Source: Bacteroidota bacterium (GTDB taxonomy: Bacteria > Bacteroidota > Bacteroidia > Sphingobacteriales > Sphingobacteriaceae). Taken from it: a stretch of DNA of 59,366 bases. Positions 1 through 9,407 of the stretch are shown one piece after another. The position numbers and the translations under genes were made by a program. The notes under the pieces are model-generated. The model saw nothing but the letters and a program-made list of their open reading frames with translations, was not told the DNA's origin and did no database searches. The DNA lies in NCBI GenBank assembly GCA_021794195.1, contig JAJYRG010000004.1, positions 1-59,366 of the forward strand, read 5' to 3'. Positions within the stretch are counted from its first letter, which is position 1; each line of letters begins with the position of its first letter.

Positions 1-68
1 GCACTAATTTCCTGAAAAGGGATAAGAGCTAAGCTTAAAGGAATAGTTAATAGTAAAAATAGTCTCAT
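1..68 (-). CDS. Exported protein, N-terminus only (runs off left edge)
   Basis: An ATG at 66-68 on the minus strand opens a frame to the window edge that begins MRLFLLLTIPLSLALIPF. This is a short basic start followed by a hydrophobic run, as in a signal peptide. Only 22 complete codons are visible, so the mature protein cannot be identified. It follows the GntR regulator on the same strand, and a striking palindrome lies 30 bp upstream of its start, so it may be the first gene of that regulator's target operon. No clear Shine-Dalgarno is visible, which is common in Bacteroidota. Confidence 0.5.
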   Translation of the reverse strand, partial: MRLFLLLTIPLSLALIPFQEIS

Positions 69-501
69 AATTAAAATGATTTAAAAATATAATTAGCACT
101 TATGTAGTACATAAGTACAAATATGTACTTTCTCCTCAACATGACAAAATTTCCTCCAATCTCTGTTTGTAACGATATTGATATATTGTTTTAATAAATG
201 ATAAAATCCCTTTGCCAAGGGCTACAAGCTAATCTATTATATATTTATAATGCTGCTTTTAAATGTTAAATTATTTTATTACATGTTGTATTAGGGTTTT
301 ATAAATAAAGTTATGGTCAGTTGAGAGAAAATTTAGGAGTATTTCTGGGATAGGCCAGCGAAGCGCCAATCTGCCGATCATCCTGATAATGGCATCAAGA
401 TATTTGAAAACTATAGACAGATAATCTCTTATTTTGGTGTGGCGTCTAGAATATTTGAATCGGGCAGCGCTGCCTCAGGGCTTTTAGCCAAATCAAAGTA
501 C
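69..501. other. Intergenic region with palindromes and a start-less open frame
   Basis: This 433 bp gap separates the GntR regulator from the exported protein. The left part is very AT-rich and holds the 98-116 palindrome and a third half-site, TATGTAC, at 122-128. The right part (about 340-500) is visibly richer in G and C and includes the perfect palindrome GGCAGCGCTGCC at 463-474. On the minus strand a frame is open for 67 codons (474 down to a stop at 271) but has no start codon near its beginning. It could be a gene relic or chance. I see no intact gene. Confidence 0.5.
98..116. promoter_or_regulatory. 19-bp perfect palindrome, candidate GntR-family operator
   Basis: The sequence is ACTTATGTA, one central G, then TACATAAGT: two perfect 9-bp arms. 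A third half-site, TATGTAC, follows at 122-128, making a second inverted repeat with GTACATA at 107-113. It lies 30 bp upstream of the exported-protein start and just downstream of a GntR/FadR-type gene. FCD-domain GntR regulators commonly bind short palindromes of this kind. Assignment to this regulator is inference. Confidence 0.45.
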
Positions 502-1212
502 TTAATCATTACGTTGATTTTTTAAAAAATCAAGCCGGTCAAAATGAGGTTGCAGATGCTCTTCCATTCCTTTATTAAAATCCTCTATAGTTCCGTTTCG
601 AAGGATTTCTACTAAGTCAAGATGGCTTGTCTTACCACGAATAGGTCTATCTTCCATTGATGTTACATAGCCAAATATTGGTAATAACATTTTCTGGAAT
701 CTCTTTAATGTATCATTTCCCGTTATTTCATATAATTTGCCATGAAAACTAACTTCATGTTTAATACGGAAAGTATCATCTTCTAAATCTTGATTTTTAG
801 CTATTTTTTCTAAATCAACAATATCTTTATGTGTCTTGTTACGAAATAATAATTTCCCTAAACCCATTTCTAAAACTAATCGAAGTTCGAAAATATCTTT
901 TAAAGTAGCATCATCTATGATTAGTGGATCTAATATTTTTTCAAATGTTCCTAATATATCAGGATTCACAAAAACGGTTCCTCTTTTTTTTCTGGATTCA
1001 ATTAATCCTAACATTTTTAATCTACTTAAGCCTTCACGCACGATGTTCCTACTAACACCTAAAGCTTCAGCTATCTCCATCTCTTTTGGAAGAGTATCGC
1101 CTGGCTTAAAAGCTCTTTTCTTCAAAAACTCTATTAATCTCACTTCAACAATATCTGCCATTGTTGGAGAGTTAATTTTTTGTAAATCCTTTGCTAAGCC
1201 TTTTCTAATCAT
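502..1212 (-). CDS. GntR/FadR-family transcriptional regulator with FCD domain
   Basis: This 236-residue protein has a winged helix-turn-helix over about residues 19-82 (PKEMEIAEALGVSRNIVREG is the recognition region) and an all-helical FCD ligand-binding domain over about 95-230. The FCD domain carries scattered His and Asp residues of the metal/ligand site, for example in EVSFHGKLYEITGN and EEHLQPHF. Family members sense sugar acids, organic acids or acyl-CoA. A hexuronate operon about 36 kb away is a plausible target, as UxuR/ExuR are FCD regulators, but the nearest target candidate is the exported gene downstream. The start is ATG with a weak AAGAA upstream. The family call is firm and the ligand is unknown. 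Confidence 0.85.
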   Translation of the reverse strand: MIRKGLAKDLQKINSPTMADIVEVRLIEFLKKRAFKPGDTLPKEMEIAEALGVSRNIVREGLSRLKMLGLIESRKKRGTVFVNPDILGTFEKILDPLIIDDATLKDIFELRLVLEMGLGKLLFRNKTHKDIVDLEKIAKNQDLEDDTFRIKHEVSFHGKLYEITGNDTLKRFQKMLLPIFGYVTSMEDRPIRGKTSHLDLVEILRNGTIEDFNKGMEEHLQPHFDRLDFLKNQRND

Positions 1213-1259
1213 TTCTTATTAATTTATAACCAAAACCAAATATATCAACTTTCATTTAA

Positions 1260-1282
1260 TATTGTTTATATGTTGGACAATA
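1260..1282. promoter_or_regulatory. Inverted repeat upstream of the GntR gene, possible autoregulatory site
   Basis: TATTGT and ACAATA are perfect 6-bp arms separated by 11 bp, 48-70 bp upstream of the GntR-family start codon. A further loose pair, AATGTA (1295-1300) and TACATAA (1313-1319), shares its half-site with the palindrome at 98-116. Both could be operators, but short repeats are expected by chance in AT-rich DNA. Confidence 0.25.
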
Positions 1283-1487
1283 GTATAAAGTAATAATGTA
1301 GAAACCAAAGCTTACATAATAATCACAATAAAGAATCTTTACCCGCTTAATGATATAGAACACTCAACTTTTGCCACTGAAATCAACCTTATGTCAAATT
1401 TCTTCCCCTATATATCCCTTTTTGAAAAATAAAAAGTATATTTATTCAGTGTAGAACGAGCTTCGCAACTCATACAAAAAGGAAGTA

Positions 1488-1910
1488 ATGAAGAAGGTTA
1501 TAGAAAAAACACTCCAATCAAAAGATATCATTCCTACCCCTATGCGTATATTAGTATTGGAACTATTGCAGAAAAAAAATAGTGCGCTGTCCCTCTCGGA
1601 TATGGAAAAAACCCTCTATCCTGCTGATAGAACTACAATCTACCGCACTTTAAAAACTTTTGAAGAAAAAGGCTTAGCACACAGTTTCCAAGAAGACAAT
1701 ACCAGTAAATATGCTTTATGTCATGAAGAATGCGAAGCCAATAGCCACCACGATCAGCATTTACATTTATTCTGCAGAATATGCAAAAAAACCACCTGTA
1801 GAGAAGATATATATTTGCCCAAAAACACTTATTCTTCTATCGTCATCGATGAAATACAACTTCACGCAAGAGGTGTTTGCGAAAATTGTGTAAAAAGCAC
1901 TTTGCAATAG
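1488..1910 (+). CDS. Fur-family metalloregulator (Zur-like)
   Basis: A 140-residue Fur-superfamily repressor. Residues 1-85 form the winged helix (PADRTTIYRTLKTFEEKGL is the recognition helix). The dimerisation/metal domain has the His-rich motif HHDQHLH at 87-93. A structural Cys4 zinc site comes from C96/C99 and C131/C134. A strong ribosome site, AAAAAGGA at 1476-1483, fixes the ATG. It lies 56 bp before a heavy-metal P-type ATPase on the same strand, so a role in zinc homeostasis, possibly controlling that exporter, is more likely than iron control. Zur versus Fur or PerR cannot be settled from sequence alone. Confidence 0.88.
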   Translation: MKKVIEKTLQSKDIIPTPMRILVLELLQKKNSALSLSDMEKTLYPADRTTIYRTLKTFEEKGLAHSFQEDNTSKYALCHEECEANSHHDQHLHLFCRICKKTTCREDIYLPKNTYSSIVIDEIQLHARGVCENCVKSTLQ

Positions 1911-1966
1911 CATTGCATTCTCTTTTTTTATACATTTCCAGACAAAATACTTTAACACAAATATCG

Positions 1967-3937
1967 ATGGCACATACACATACTGCACACGGTTCTCACC
2001 ATGACCATGAGCATGGAGAGGTAGATTTTGATGCTACGGAATCACCGAAAGTAAAAGATTTATTAAAGACGTTTCAACTGCCTATTGTTGCTTTTTTAAT
2101 GTTGAGTACTGGAATAGCTTTAGATTTTTCTACTCTTCATGTTTGGAAAAGCACTGAAATCCTTCGTTTTTCTTGGTATTTAAGCGCTTATCTTCTCATA
2201 GGTTTTCCTGTGCTGAGAGCAGCTTATCAAGGTATACGGAAAGGAGAAGTGTTTTCTGAATTTTTCTTGATGAGCATAGCGACCATAGGTGCCTTTGCAA
2301 TCCGGGAGTATCCCGAGGGCGTGGCCGTCATGCTGTTCTATGCGGTAGGCGAGGTTTTCCAAGATATGGCGGTTTCCCGCGCTTCATTAAATATCCGTGG
2401 GCTTTTAGACCAAAGGCCTGATGAGGTCACCCTTATTCAAGGCGATGCTAATCAACGTATCAAAGCCGAAAATGCGACAATAGACGATATCATCTTGGTA
2501 CGTCAAGGTGAAAAAGTAGGTCTGGATGGAGAAATGCTATCCGCTCAAGGCGTATTCGACACTTCTGCCCTTACGGGCGAAAGTGTCCCAAGAAATATAA
2601 AAACTTCCGAAAAGGTGCTCGCTGGAATGATCAATGTGCAAAATCCAGTGCGTATAAAAGTCAGCGCCACCTACCAAGACAGCAAGCTCAGTCAAATTAT
2701 AGAGCTAGTTAGGAATGCGTCTTCCGAAAAAGCGCCTACAGAATTATTTATCAGAAAATTCGCAAAAGTATATACACCTATAGTCGTGTATGCCGCTATA
2801 GCTATTTGTTTTCTGCCTTACTTTTTTGTAGAAAACTATGTTTTTCAAGATTGGCTTTACCGTTCGCTAATCTTCTTAGTTGTTTCCTGCCCTTGTGCTT
2901 TGGTTATTTCCATTCCGCTGGGATATTTTGGAGGCATCGGTGCCGCTAGTAAAAACGGAATACTGGTCAAAGGAGGAAATTATTTGGACACGCTGTCACA
3001 TTTAGAACATGTTGTTTTGGATAAAACAGGCACTTTGACTGAAGGTGTATTTGAAGTGCAAGAAGTATATTTTGACGATAGATATAATAAAACTGAACTT
3101 CTATCTTGGGTCAATGCTTTGGAAAGTCACAGTACACACCCTATTGCAACAGCTATCCATCGTTATGCAGGACCTGTGATTAACTCTCCGGATTGGCAGT
3201 CCATAGAAGAAATTCCTGGGCATGGATTAAAAGGAAAAATCGCAGGAAAAGAATTATTAGTCGGGAATTTTAAATTACTTGATAAGTTTTCTATACAATA
3301 CGAAGCTAAACTCCAAGAAAATGTATTCACAACTTTAGCAATAGCTTACGATCAGAACTTCGTCGGATATATCACTATTGCAGATAAAATAAAAAACGAT
3401 GCTGCGTTCGCCATTCAAGCTTTAGATAAGTTGAAAGTAAAAACAACTATGCTAAGTGGAGACAAAAACAGTGTAGTGCAGGAAGTAGCAAAAACGTTGG
3501 GGATAAGTCAGGCATACGGCGATCTATTGCCAGATGAAAAAGTAGAAAAACTTAGAACCCTCAAACAGGATAAAACAACAGCCTTCGTAGGTGACGGCAT
3601 CAACGATGCACCCGTCATCGCGCTCAGCGATGTAGGCATCGCTATGGGAGGCTTAGGCAGCGACGGCACCATAGAATCTGCCAATGTGGTCATACAAGAC
3701 GACAAACCTTCTAAAATACCGTTATCTATTTTCATAGGAAAAGCGACCAAACGTATTGTTTGGCAAAATATAATCATTGCTTTTGCTGTGAAAATATTTG
3801 TGCTCGGATTGGGAACCATAGGCTTAGCTACTATGTGGCAGGCCGTCATAGCCGATGTTGGTGTCGCTTTGATTGCTATTTTGAATGCCATACGTATTCA
3901 GCAAATAGACTTTAAAAAGAAACTGAAAAATATTTAA
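1967..3937 (+). CDS. Heavy-metal translocating P-type ATPase (Zn/Cd/Pb type)
   Basis: An inner-membrane P1B ATPase that exports divalent metal using ATP. Seen motifs, numbered from the ATG at 1967: the TGES actuator loop near 203, the metal-binding CPC at 308-310, the phosphorylation motif DKTGT from D352, a THPIA-type HP motif in the nucleotide domain, and the hinge GDGINDAP with D543. The first 20 residues are histidine-rich (HTHTAHGSHHDHEHGE) and replace the usual N-terminal HMA domain. An upstream in-frame ATG at 1877 overlaps the Fur gene, and its extra 30 residues look non-native, so 1967 is preferred (656 residues). The CPC motif with His-rich tail points to ZntA/CadA rather than copper. 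It is cotranscribed with the Fur-like gene and ends 3 bp from the stop of convergent pssA. Confidence 0.9.
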   Translation: MAHTHTAHGSHHDHEHGEVDFDATESPKVKDLLKTFQLPIVAFLMLSTGIALDFSTLHVWKSTEILRFSWYLSAYLLIGFPVLRAAYQGIRKGEVFSEFFLMSIATIGAFAIREYPEGVAVMLFYAVGEVFQDMAVSRASLNIRGLLDQRPDEVTLIQGDANQRIKAENATIDDIILVRQGEKVGLDGEMLSAQGVFDTSALTGESVPRNIKTSEKVLAGMINVQNPVRIKVSATYQDSKLSQIIELVRNASSEKAPTELFIRKFAKVYTPIVVYAAIAICFLPYFFVENYVFQDWLYRSLIFLVVSCPCALVISIPLGYFGGIGAASKNGILVKGGNYLDTLSHLEHVVLDKTGTLTEGVFEVQEVYFDDRYNKTELLSWVNALESHSTHPIATAIHRYAGPVINSPDWQSIEEIPGHGLKGKIAGKELLVGNFKLLDKFSIQYEAKLQENVFTTLAIAYDQNFVGYITIADKIKNDAAFAIQALDKLKVKTTMLSGDKNSVVQEVAKTLGISQAYGDLLPDEKVEKLRTLKQDKTTAFVGDGINDAPVIALSDVGIAMGGLGSDGTIESANVVIQDDKPSKIPLSIFIGKATKRIVWQNIIIAFAVKIFVLGLGTIGLATMWQAVIADVGVALIAILNAIRIQQIDFKKKLKNI

Positions 3938-3940
3938 GCG

Positions 3941-4621
3941 CTAAGAAGAGGAATAGCTTTGTGAAAAATGCAACGCTGAAAAAAGAAAATAAAAAAACAA
4001 TATCAACGGAATAGCCAAAATTTTAAGAAAGATTAAAAAAATAAGGCTTATCAATAAAAATAAAAATCTGAATTTATTCTCTTTCCATGAAAATCCACTG
4101 AACTTCATGGAAAACAAACGAATTTCAGATATTAAAAGGTAGCTTGTCAACAAAGTAATAATCAACAACACATAAGAACTGAATAACTGTGGGTATGTCT
4201 CTCTGATGAAAGGTAAAGAAATAATGAAGAAAGTATTCATCGGCGTATTCAGACCTATAAAATCAGTAGATTGACGCTCATCAATATTAAACTTTGCCAG
4301 ACGCCAGGCCGATAATATCACTATTAAAAACCCGAAATAAGGCAACCATTGGCTATGGCTTTCTGTTTGGAGCATAGTAAACATTACCAAGGAAGGTACA
4401 AAACCAAAGCTGATAACATCTGCCAAAGAATCCAATTCCTTTCCCATAGGCGAACGCACATTCAAAAAGCGGGCTGTCAGGCCATCACAAAAGTCAAAAA
4501 AACCCGATGCAATAATAAAAAACAAGGCTTGATGATAATTGTCCTCTAAAATCAACAGAGCGGCTATACAACCACTCAATAAATTTAAAGAAGTAATGAT
4601 ATTGGGAACGTGCTGTCTCAT
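3941..4621 (-). CDS. pssA: CDP-diacylglycerol-serine O-phosphatidyltransferase
   Basis: This makes phosphatidylserine from CDP-diacylglycerol and serine, the committed step to phosphatidylethanolamine, in the cytoplasmic membrane. The CDP-alcohol phosphatidyltransferase signature is complete: DGLTAR, eight residues, G, three residues, D, three residues, D (within DGLTARFLNVRSPMGKELDS). Multiple membrane helices follow and the C-terminus is strongly hydrophobic. I chose MRQHVPNIITSLNLLSG as the start because family members begin with this motif. In-frame ATGs at 4639 and 4651 would add 6 or 10 residues. It lies just downstream of rho on the same strand and may be cotranscribed with it. Confidence 0.88.
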   Translation of the reverse strand: MRQHVPNIITSLNLLSGCIAALLILEDNYHQALFFIIASGFFDFCDGLTARFLNVRSPMGKELDSLADVISFGFVPSLVMFTMLQTESHSQWLPYFGFLIVILSAWRLAKFNIDERQSTDFIGLNTPMNTFFIISLPFIRETYPQLFSSYVLLIITLLTSYLLISEIRLFSMKFSGFSWKENKFRFLFLLISLIFLIFLKILAIPLILFFYFLFSALHFSQSYSSS

Positions 4622-4683
4622 TTTAATAAAAAAAGCCATCTTTATATACACAAAGATGGCTAAAAAAATTAACCTAAAATTAC

Positions 4684-6189
4684 TTATCCATTCATACTGA
4701 TTAGGAACTCCTCATTCGAACGTGTGGATCTCATCTGTGTTTGCAAGAACTCCATTGCTTCTTGGGAATTCATATCTGCTAAGTGATTTCTAAGCACCCA
4801 CAAGCGTTGCAGCACATCTTTATCCATCAGTAAATCATCCCGACGCGTGCTTGAAGCCGTAATATCTATAGCAGGGAAAATCCGTTTATTTGAAAGCTTC
4901 CTATCTAATTGAAGCTCCATATTTCCTGTTCCTTTAAATTCTTCAAAGATCACTTCGTCCATTTTAGAACCTGTTTCGGTCAAGGCTGTTGCTAATATAG
5001 TCAAGGACCCTCCATGCTCTATATTTCGTGCCGCCCCAAAGAATCTTTTTGGTCTGTGCAATGCATTAGCGTCCACCCCTCCGGAAAGAATTTTCCCTGA
5101 TGCCGGAGCTACGGTATTATAAGCTCTCGCTAAACGTGTGATCGAATCTAACAATATCACGACATCATGTCCACACTCTACCATACGTTTCGCTTTTTCC
5201 AAAACTATATTTGCGATTTTCACATGTCGGTCTGCTGGCTCGTCAAAGGTAGACGAAATAACTTCAGCTTTTACACTTCTTGCCATATCTGTTACCTCTT
5301 CCGGGCGTTCATCTATTAAAAGGATAATAAGATAAGCCTCCGGATGATTGGTAGCAATTGCGTTGGCCACTTCTTTCAGCAAGTTTGTTTTACCTGTTTT
5401 TGGCTGCGCTACAATCAACCCCCGCTGCCCTTTTCCGATGGGTGTGAACAGGTCCATGATGCGCATGGAATGATTTTTCGCCCCCATATCCAAGTTAAAT
5501 TTCTCATCGGGGAATAAAGGAGTAAGATAATCAAAAGGCACGCGGTCACGAATTTCGGAAGGCACCTGCCCGTTGATAGATTCTACCCTAACAAGAGGAA
5601 AGTATTTCTCCCCCTCCTTAGGAGGGCGAATACTTCCACGCACATTATCGCCCGTTTTGAGTCCAAAAAGTTTTATTTGTGACTGGGAAACATAAATGTC
5701 GTCTGGGGAAGTAAGGTAATTATAATCCGCTGATCGTAAAAACCCATAACCATCGGGCATAATTTCCAAAACCCCTTCATTGACAATAACATTATCAAAA
5801 TCGGCTACCGGTAAAGGTGCTTTATCAATTTTGTTTGTTATAGCTTTAGGATCTTTTTGTCTTTTACTTTCTACATCATTTCCATTATTTGCAGTGGAGC
5901 TTTTGGTAGCTTTTAGCTTATCAGCCCCGGAAATAGATTCTACTTTAGTACTACGAATTCTTTTTCTCGGACGCTCAGCGCCGATACTTTTTGAATCAGA
6001 CTCTGACGGGCTTTCTGTAGCAGATTTTTTCTCGTCTTGATCTGCCTCTTCGCCTGCTTCTTTGGCACGCTCGGTAATCCCATCAATCAATTCCTGCTTA
6101 CGCAGCTTATCTGCATTTTTTACACCTACTACTTTAGCAATCTCGCGTAACTCAGACACGAGCTTGTATCTCAAATCATTAATATTCAT
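4684..6189 (-). CDS. rho: Transcription termination factor Rho
   Basis: A 501-residue hexameric RNA-dependent ATPase that releases transcripts. Domains: SAP-like Rho_N at about 1-42, a charged, Ser/Lys-rich, probably disordered insert at about 45-125, a cold-shock-type RNA-binding domain ([19 protein letters not shown], about 141-159), and the RecA-type motor with Walker A PKTGKTN at 263-269 and Walker B VVILLDS at 343-349. E. coli Rho is 419 residues, so the insert accounts for the extra length. Such inserts are common in Bacteroidota. It is divergent from the sugar transporter gene across a 339 bp gap. Confidence 0.97.
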   Translation of the reverse strand: MNINDLRYKLVSELREIAKVVGVKNADKLRKQELIDGITERAKEAGEEADQDEKKSATESPSESDSKSIGAERPRKRIRSTKVESISGADKLKATKSSTANNGNDVESKRQKDPKAITNKIDKAPLPVADFDNVIVNEGVLEIMPDGYGFLRSADYNYLTSPDDIYVSQSQIKLFGLKTGDNVRGSIRPPKEGEKYFPLVRVESINGQVPSEIRDRVPFDYLTPLFPDEKFNLDMGAKNHSMRIMDLFTPIGKGQRGLIVAQPKTGKTNLLKEVANAIATNHPEAYLIILLIDERPEEVTDMARSVKAEVISSTFDEPADRHVKIANIVLEKAKRMVECGHDVVILLDSITRLARAYNTVAPASGKILSGGVDANALHRPKRFFGAARNIEHGGSLTILATALTETGSKMDEVIFEEFKGTGNMELQLDRKLSNKRIFPAIDITASSTRRDDLLMDKDVLQRLWVLRNHLADMNSQEAMEFLQTQMRSTRSNEEFLISMNG

Positions 6190-6528
6190 TAACGTAAAAT
6201 AAAATGTATTTATTTAGGGTTTGCTTCCTTCATATTGAGGAATATTCCACATTTTTTAATTTTTGTTTTTTCTAAACCTTATCAAGAAACCTTATGAAAA
6301 TGATACGTTCTTAATTAATTTAACGTTAACGCATCATATCTCGGGATAAATATGAGAACTGTGGCACAAAGAAAATAATTCGTACCGGATTTTCAAAGAA
6401 AATATGAAAATAAATTTACAATTAACATAAAAATAACATTTTTTTATAGGAATCGAAGATTTTATGAAAGAAATAAAATTAAATTTGTAAGTTGCGCCTC
6501 GTAATTAAGGATTTTTTAAATTTCACGT
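6190..6528. other. Divergent promoter region between rho and the sugar transporter
   Basis: No gene is seen in this 339 bp AT-rich gap. It must carry the rho promoter on the minus strand and the transporter promoter on the plus strand. A perfect 10-bp palindrome, GGAATATTCC, lies at 6239-6248 on the rho side. A TAnnTTTG box lies at 6480-6487 on the transporter side. Confidence 0.5.
6480..6487 (+). promoter_or_regulatory. -7 box (TAAATTTG) for the sugar transporter gene
   Basis: TAAATTTG matches the Bacteroidota -7 consensus TAnnTTTG exactly and lies 41 bp before the ATG at 6529. No good TTTG -33 box stands at the expected 19-21 bp; the nearest T-rich stretch is at 6460-6463. The call is therefore tentative. 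Confidence 0.4.
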
Positions 6529-8247
6529 ATGAGTAACAACAATACAAAACCAACCAATTACCCCGCTTTATACACTCTTATTGTCGTATTCTTTTTTTGG
6601 GGTTTTATTGCTGCCGGAAATAGTATATTCATTCCTTTTAGTAAAAGTTACTTTCATCTTGACCAGTTCCAATCTCAGCTTATAGACTTCGCTTTTTATA
6701 CGGCCTACTATATAGGCGCTCTCTTACTATTTGTTGCCAGTACAATTTCCGGATATGATATTGTTGGCAGATGGGGGTTCAAAAAAAGTATTATTTACGG
6801 TCTTCTTTTTTCAGCCGTCGGTGCAGTAGCTATGATCATCGCCATAGAGGTAAATTTATATTCTGCTTTATTGATCGGTTTATTCATTGTAGCTTTAGGC
6901 TTTTCATTACAGCAAACAGCAGCTAATCCTTTTGCCGTATTGCTTGGAGACCCCAAAACAGGTGACTCACGAGTCAATTTAGGGCAAGGAGTAAATTCCC
7001 TAGGCTCAACTTTAGGCCCATTAATTATCAGTTTTGCTTTATTTGGGACATTTGAAGTGATTTCAAATGAAGAAATAGCGAACCTTCCTTTAAGTAAGGC
7101 TGTTTATTTATATATAGGCGTAGGTTTGCTCTTTTTGCTTGCAGCAGCATTATTTTATTTTTCAAAAAAAGTACCTGCCGGATTAAGCTCAGAACCTATG
7201 GAAAAAGCCAATAAAGCTCGAAGTACTTTGATTGTCATTACAGTTTTGCTATTGGCTATGTTTATTCCAGTTTTTATGAGTTATAAAAGCGACGCAGCTT
7301 TTCAGATAGAATCTTTAAAAAACTCGATTTCAAGTTCAAGCAGTGAGCAGTTTATCGCCGAGATAAACACGAAAATTGAAAAAGTATCATATCCTTTAGA
7401 GTTAAAACGAATGGCCTGGTTGTTCGGCGCTCTGCTTGTAGTCGTAGGAGGACTTTTATTTGCTTATGGTAACGCAAAGAAAAGTAAAAGCGGCTGGGGC
7501 GCCATGAGATACCCACAACTTGTATTAGGAATGCTGGGCCTATTTGTATATGTGGGAGTAGAAGTAGGAATAGTCAGTAATTTGGGCGAACTACTGACTT
7601 TAGAAGAGTTCGGAGCTTTACAGTCTTCAGAAATCACCCCCTACATTTCTATGTATTGGGGTGGGTTGATGATAGGGCGTTGGGCAGGTTCTATAAATGC
7701 TTTTGACCTCAGCAAACAACAAAAAAAGACAGCGACCTTTTTTGTACCTTTAGTCGCTTTTGCACTTATATTAGGTGTAAATTCCTTGGTAGGGTTTAAT
7801 GTTTCGCACTTGTATTTATTTATCATCTGTGTGTTTATCCAGATTTTCGCTTTTTATATCAGTAAAAACAAACCTGCGAGAACATTAATTGTATTCGGAC
7901 TGTTTGGCCTGACAGCTATGCTCATCGGCTTATTTTCTTCCGGTACAATAGCGATTTATGCCATACTCTGTGGAGGATTAGCTTGTTCCATCATGTGGTC
8001 ATCTATTTTCAGTTTGTCTATTATGGGACTGGGGAAATATACTGCGCAAGGCTCTGCATTTTTAGTCATGATGATCTTAGGAGGTGGCATTATACCCCCT
8101 ATTCAAGGTAAATTAGCAGATATAATCGGTATTCACGCCTCTTATATAATTCCAGTTCTCGGGCTTTCGTACATCATCTTATTTGCAGTTTTGGCCAAAC
8201 GGTTTTTGATCCGTCAAGGAATCAATGTAGACGATGTATCGGTATAA
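6529..8247 (+). CDS. FucP-family sugar/H+ symporter (MFS), expanded
   Basis: A major facilitator of the fucose/glucose/galactose symporter family. The [16 protein letters not shown] region after the first helix and the [11 protein letters not shown] motif are diagnostic. At 572 residues it is well above the usual 410-440. The extra length sits between the two six-helix halves, around residues 220-330, and contains two more hydrophobic segments separated by a Ser-rich, polar stretch ([20 protein letters not shown]). A BadF-type amino-sugar kinase follows 238 bp downstream on the same strand, so N-acetylglucosamine or N-acetylmuramate is a likely substrate by analogy with NagP/MurT transporters. 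Substrate is inference; family is firm. Confidence 0.82.
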   Translation: MSNNNTKPTNYPALYTLIVVFFFWGFIAAGNSIFIPFSKSYFHLDQFQSQLIDFAFYTAYYIGALLLFVASTISGYDIVGRWGFKKSIIYGLLFSAVGAVAMIIAIEVNLYSALLIGLFIVALGFSLQQTAANPFAVLLGDPKTGDSRVNLGQGVNSLGSTLGPLIISFALFGTFEVISNEEIANLPLSKAVYLYIGVGLLFLLAAALFYFSKKVPAGLSSEPMEKANKARSTLIVITVLLLAMFIPVFMSYKSDAAFQIESLKNSISSSSSEQFIAEINTKIEKVSYPLELKRMAWLFGALLVVVGGLLFAYGNAKKSKSGWGAMRYPQLVLGMLGLFVYVGVEVGIVSNLGELLTLEEFGALQSSEITPYISMYWGGLMIGRWAGSINAFDLSKQQKKTATFFVPLVAFALILGVNSLVGFNVSHLYLFIICVFIQIFAFYISKNKPARTLIVFGLFGLTAMLIGLFSSGTIAIYAILCGGLACSIMWSSIFSLSIMGLGKYTAQGSAFLVMMILGGGIIPPIQGKLADIIGIHASYIIPVLGLSYIILFAVLAKRFLIRQGINVDDVSV

Positions 8248-8485
8248 TACAGAGAGAGAAAAACGTAACAAATTGTATTTTTTACACTAAGTCACATTTG
8301 TGCAAAAAACTCTTCAAAAACAGCATTTCAGGAGGTTTTAAGCCGTTTTTTCGTTTTCTTTTCTTTGTTCATTGTAAAATATATTAGAAAATCACAAGCA
8401 TTAAATTCGTGTTTTTCATCTTTAAAATGTACTTTAGGAGGCATAAAAAAGGAAATAAATTTTTATTAATAACTTTTAAATCAAT

Positions 8486-9352
8486 ATGATTATAATAGCA
8501 GACGGAGGATCAACCAAAACGAATTGGTGTATGTTGGATGAGTCCAACCGAAAAATATACTTTAATACAGAAGGGTACAACCCCTATTTTGTAGACAGCG
8601 AGTATATAGAAGCTTCCCTAAAAAAAGATTTGCCTGATGATCTCCCTTTTGATAAAATAAAAGAGGTCAATTATTACGGGGCAGGTGTACATAATGACGA
8701 AAAAGCGGAAATTGTTAAAAAAGCTATCCGACAAGTATTTCCGGATTCTAAAATTGAAGTCGGGCACGATTTGTTAGCTGCAGCAAGAGCATTATTAGGC
8801 ACAGATGCAGGTTTTGCAGCAATCTTGGGTACGGGAACTAATTCTTGCATATATGATGGCAACAAGATTATTCATCATATAGACTCCGCCGCTTATATCT
8901 TGGGAGATGAAGGTAGTGGCTGCTATATAGGCAAAAAGATATTGACTGATTTCATTCGCGGACTAATGCCAGAAAAAGTAGCTGACGAGTTTTATAAAAC
9001 TTATCAGTTAACTCCAGATGAGATTATGGATAAAGTATATACACAGCCTTTAGCAAATCGCTTTTGCGCAAGCTTTAGCAAATTCGCCTACGATAATAAC
9101 GTAAATATGGCCTACACACGCAAAATTGTTGAAGATTCCTTTGAAGATTTTTTTGCGAACTTAGTCAGCCAATATCCTAACTACAAAAACTATACTTTCA
9201 ATTGTATAGGCTCTGTAGGATACAACTTTAGAAATGTATTAGAATCAAAAGCAAGTGAGTATGGTATGGAAGTAGGGAAAATAATCCGTTCTCCCATCGA
9301 TGACTTGGTGAAATTTCATATCAACCGACTTAAAAATGAAGAGAAAAAATAG
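8486..9352 (+). CDS. BadF/BadG-type kinase, probable N-acetylglucosamine (or MurNAc) kinase
   Basis: This 288-residue ASKHA-fold sugar kinase has intact signature motifs: phosphate-1 motif DGGSTKT at 6-12, ATP-binding GTGTNS at 115-120, and GDEGSG at 140-145. Bacteroidota members phosphorylate GlcNAc or MurNAc in the cytoplasm. The FucP-like transporter upstream and the NagB-PIG-L enzyme elsewhere in the window fit an amino-sugar catabolic route. No murQ etherase is seen nearby, which slightly favours GlcNAc over MurNAc. The paralogue at 13.1-13.9 kb is the same length but has altered motifs. Confidence 0.8.
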   Translation: MIIIADGGSTKTNWCMLDESNRKIYFNTEGYNPYFVDSEYIEASLKKDLPDDLPFDKIKEVNYYGAGVHNDEKAEIVKKAIRQVFPDSKIEVGHDLLAAARALLGTDAGFAAILGTGTNSCIYDGNKIIHHIDSAAYILGDEGSGCYIGKKILTDFIRGLMPEKVADEFYKTYQLTPDEIMDKVYTQPLANRFCASFSKFAYDNNVNMAYTRKIVEDSFEDFFANLVSQYPNYKNYTFNCIGSVGYNFRNVLESKASEYGMEVGKIIRSPIDDLVKFHINRLKNEEKK

Positions 9353-9364
9353 TTTTTTCTCTCA

Positions 9365-9396
9365 AAGAATTTCCGGCTGTACAACCGGAAATTCTT
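9365..9396. terminator. Hairpin between convergent kinase and UPF0173 genes
   Basis: AAGAATTTCCGG (9365-9376) pairs perfectly with CCGGAAATTCTT (9385-9396) around an 8-nt loop. It lies between two convergent stop codons. Neither side has a long T run, so it may act as a weak bidirectional terminator or mRNA 3' stabiliser. Confidence 0.55.
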
Positions 9397-9407
9397 AAAG
9401 TCTACTT

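Noticed and set aside
3935..3943. Sequence or assembly error suspected at the near-touching P-type ATPase and pssA stops
   Set aside because: Both proteins end naturally for their families; 3-bp convergent spacing is simply compact.
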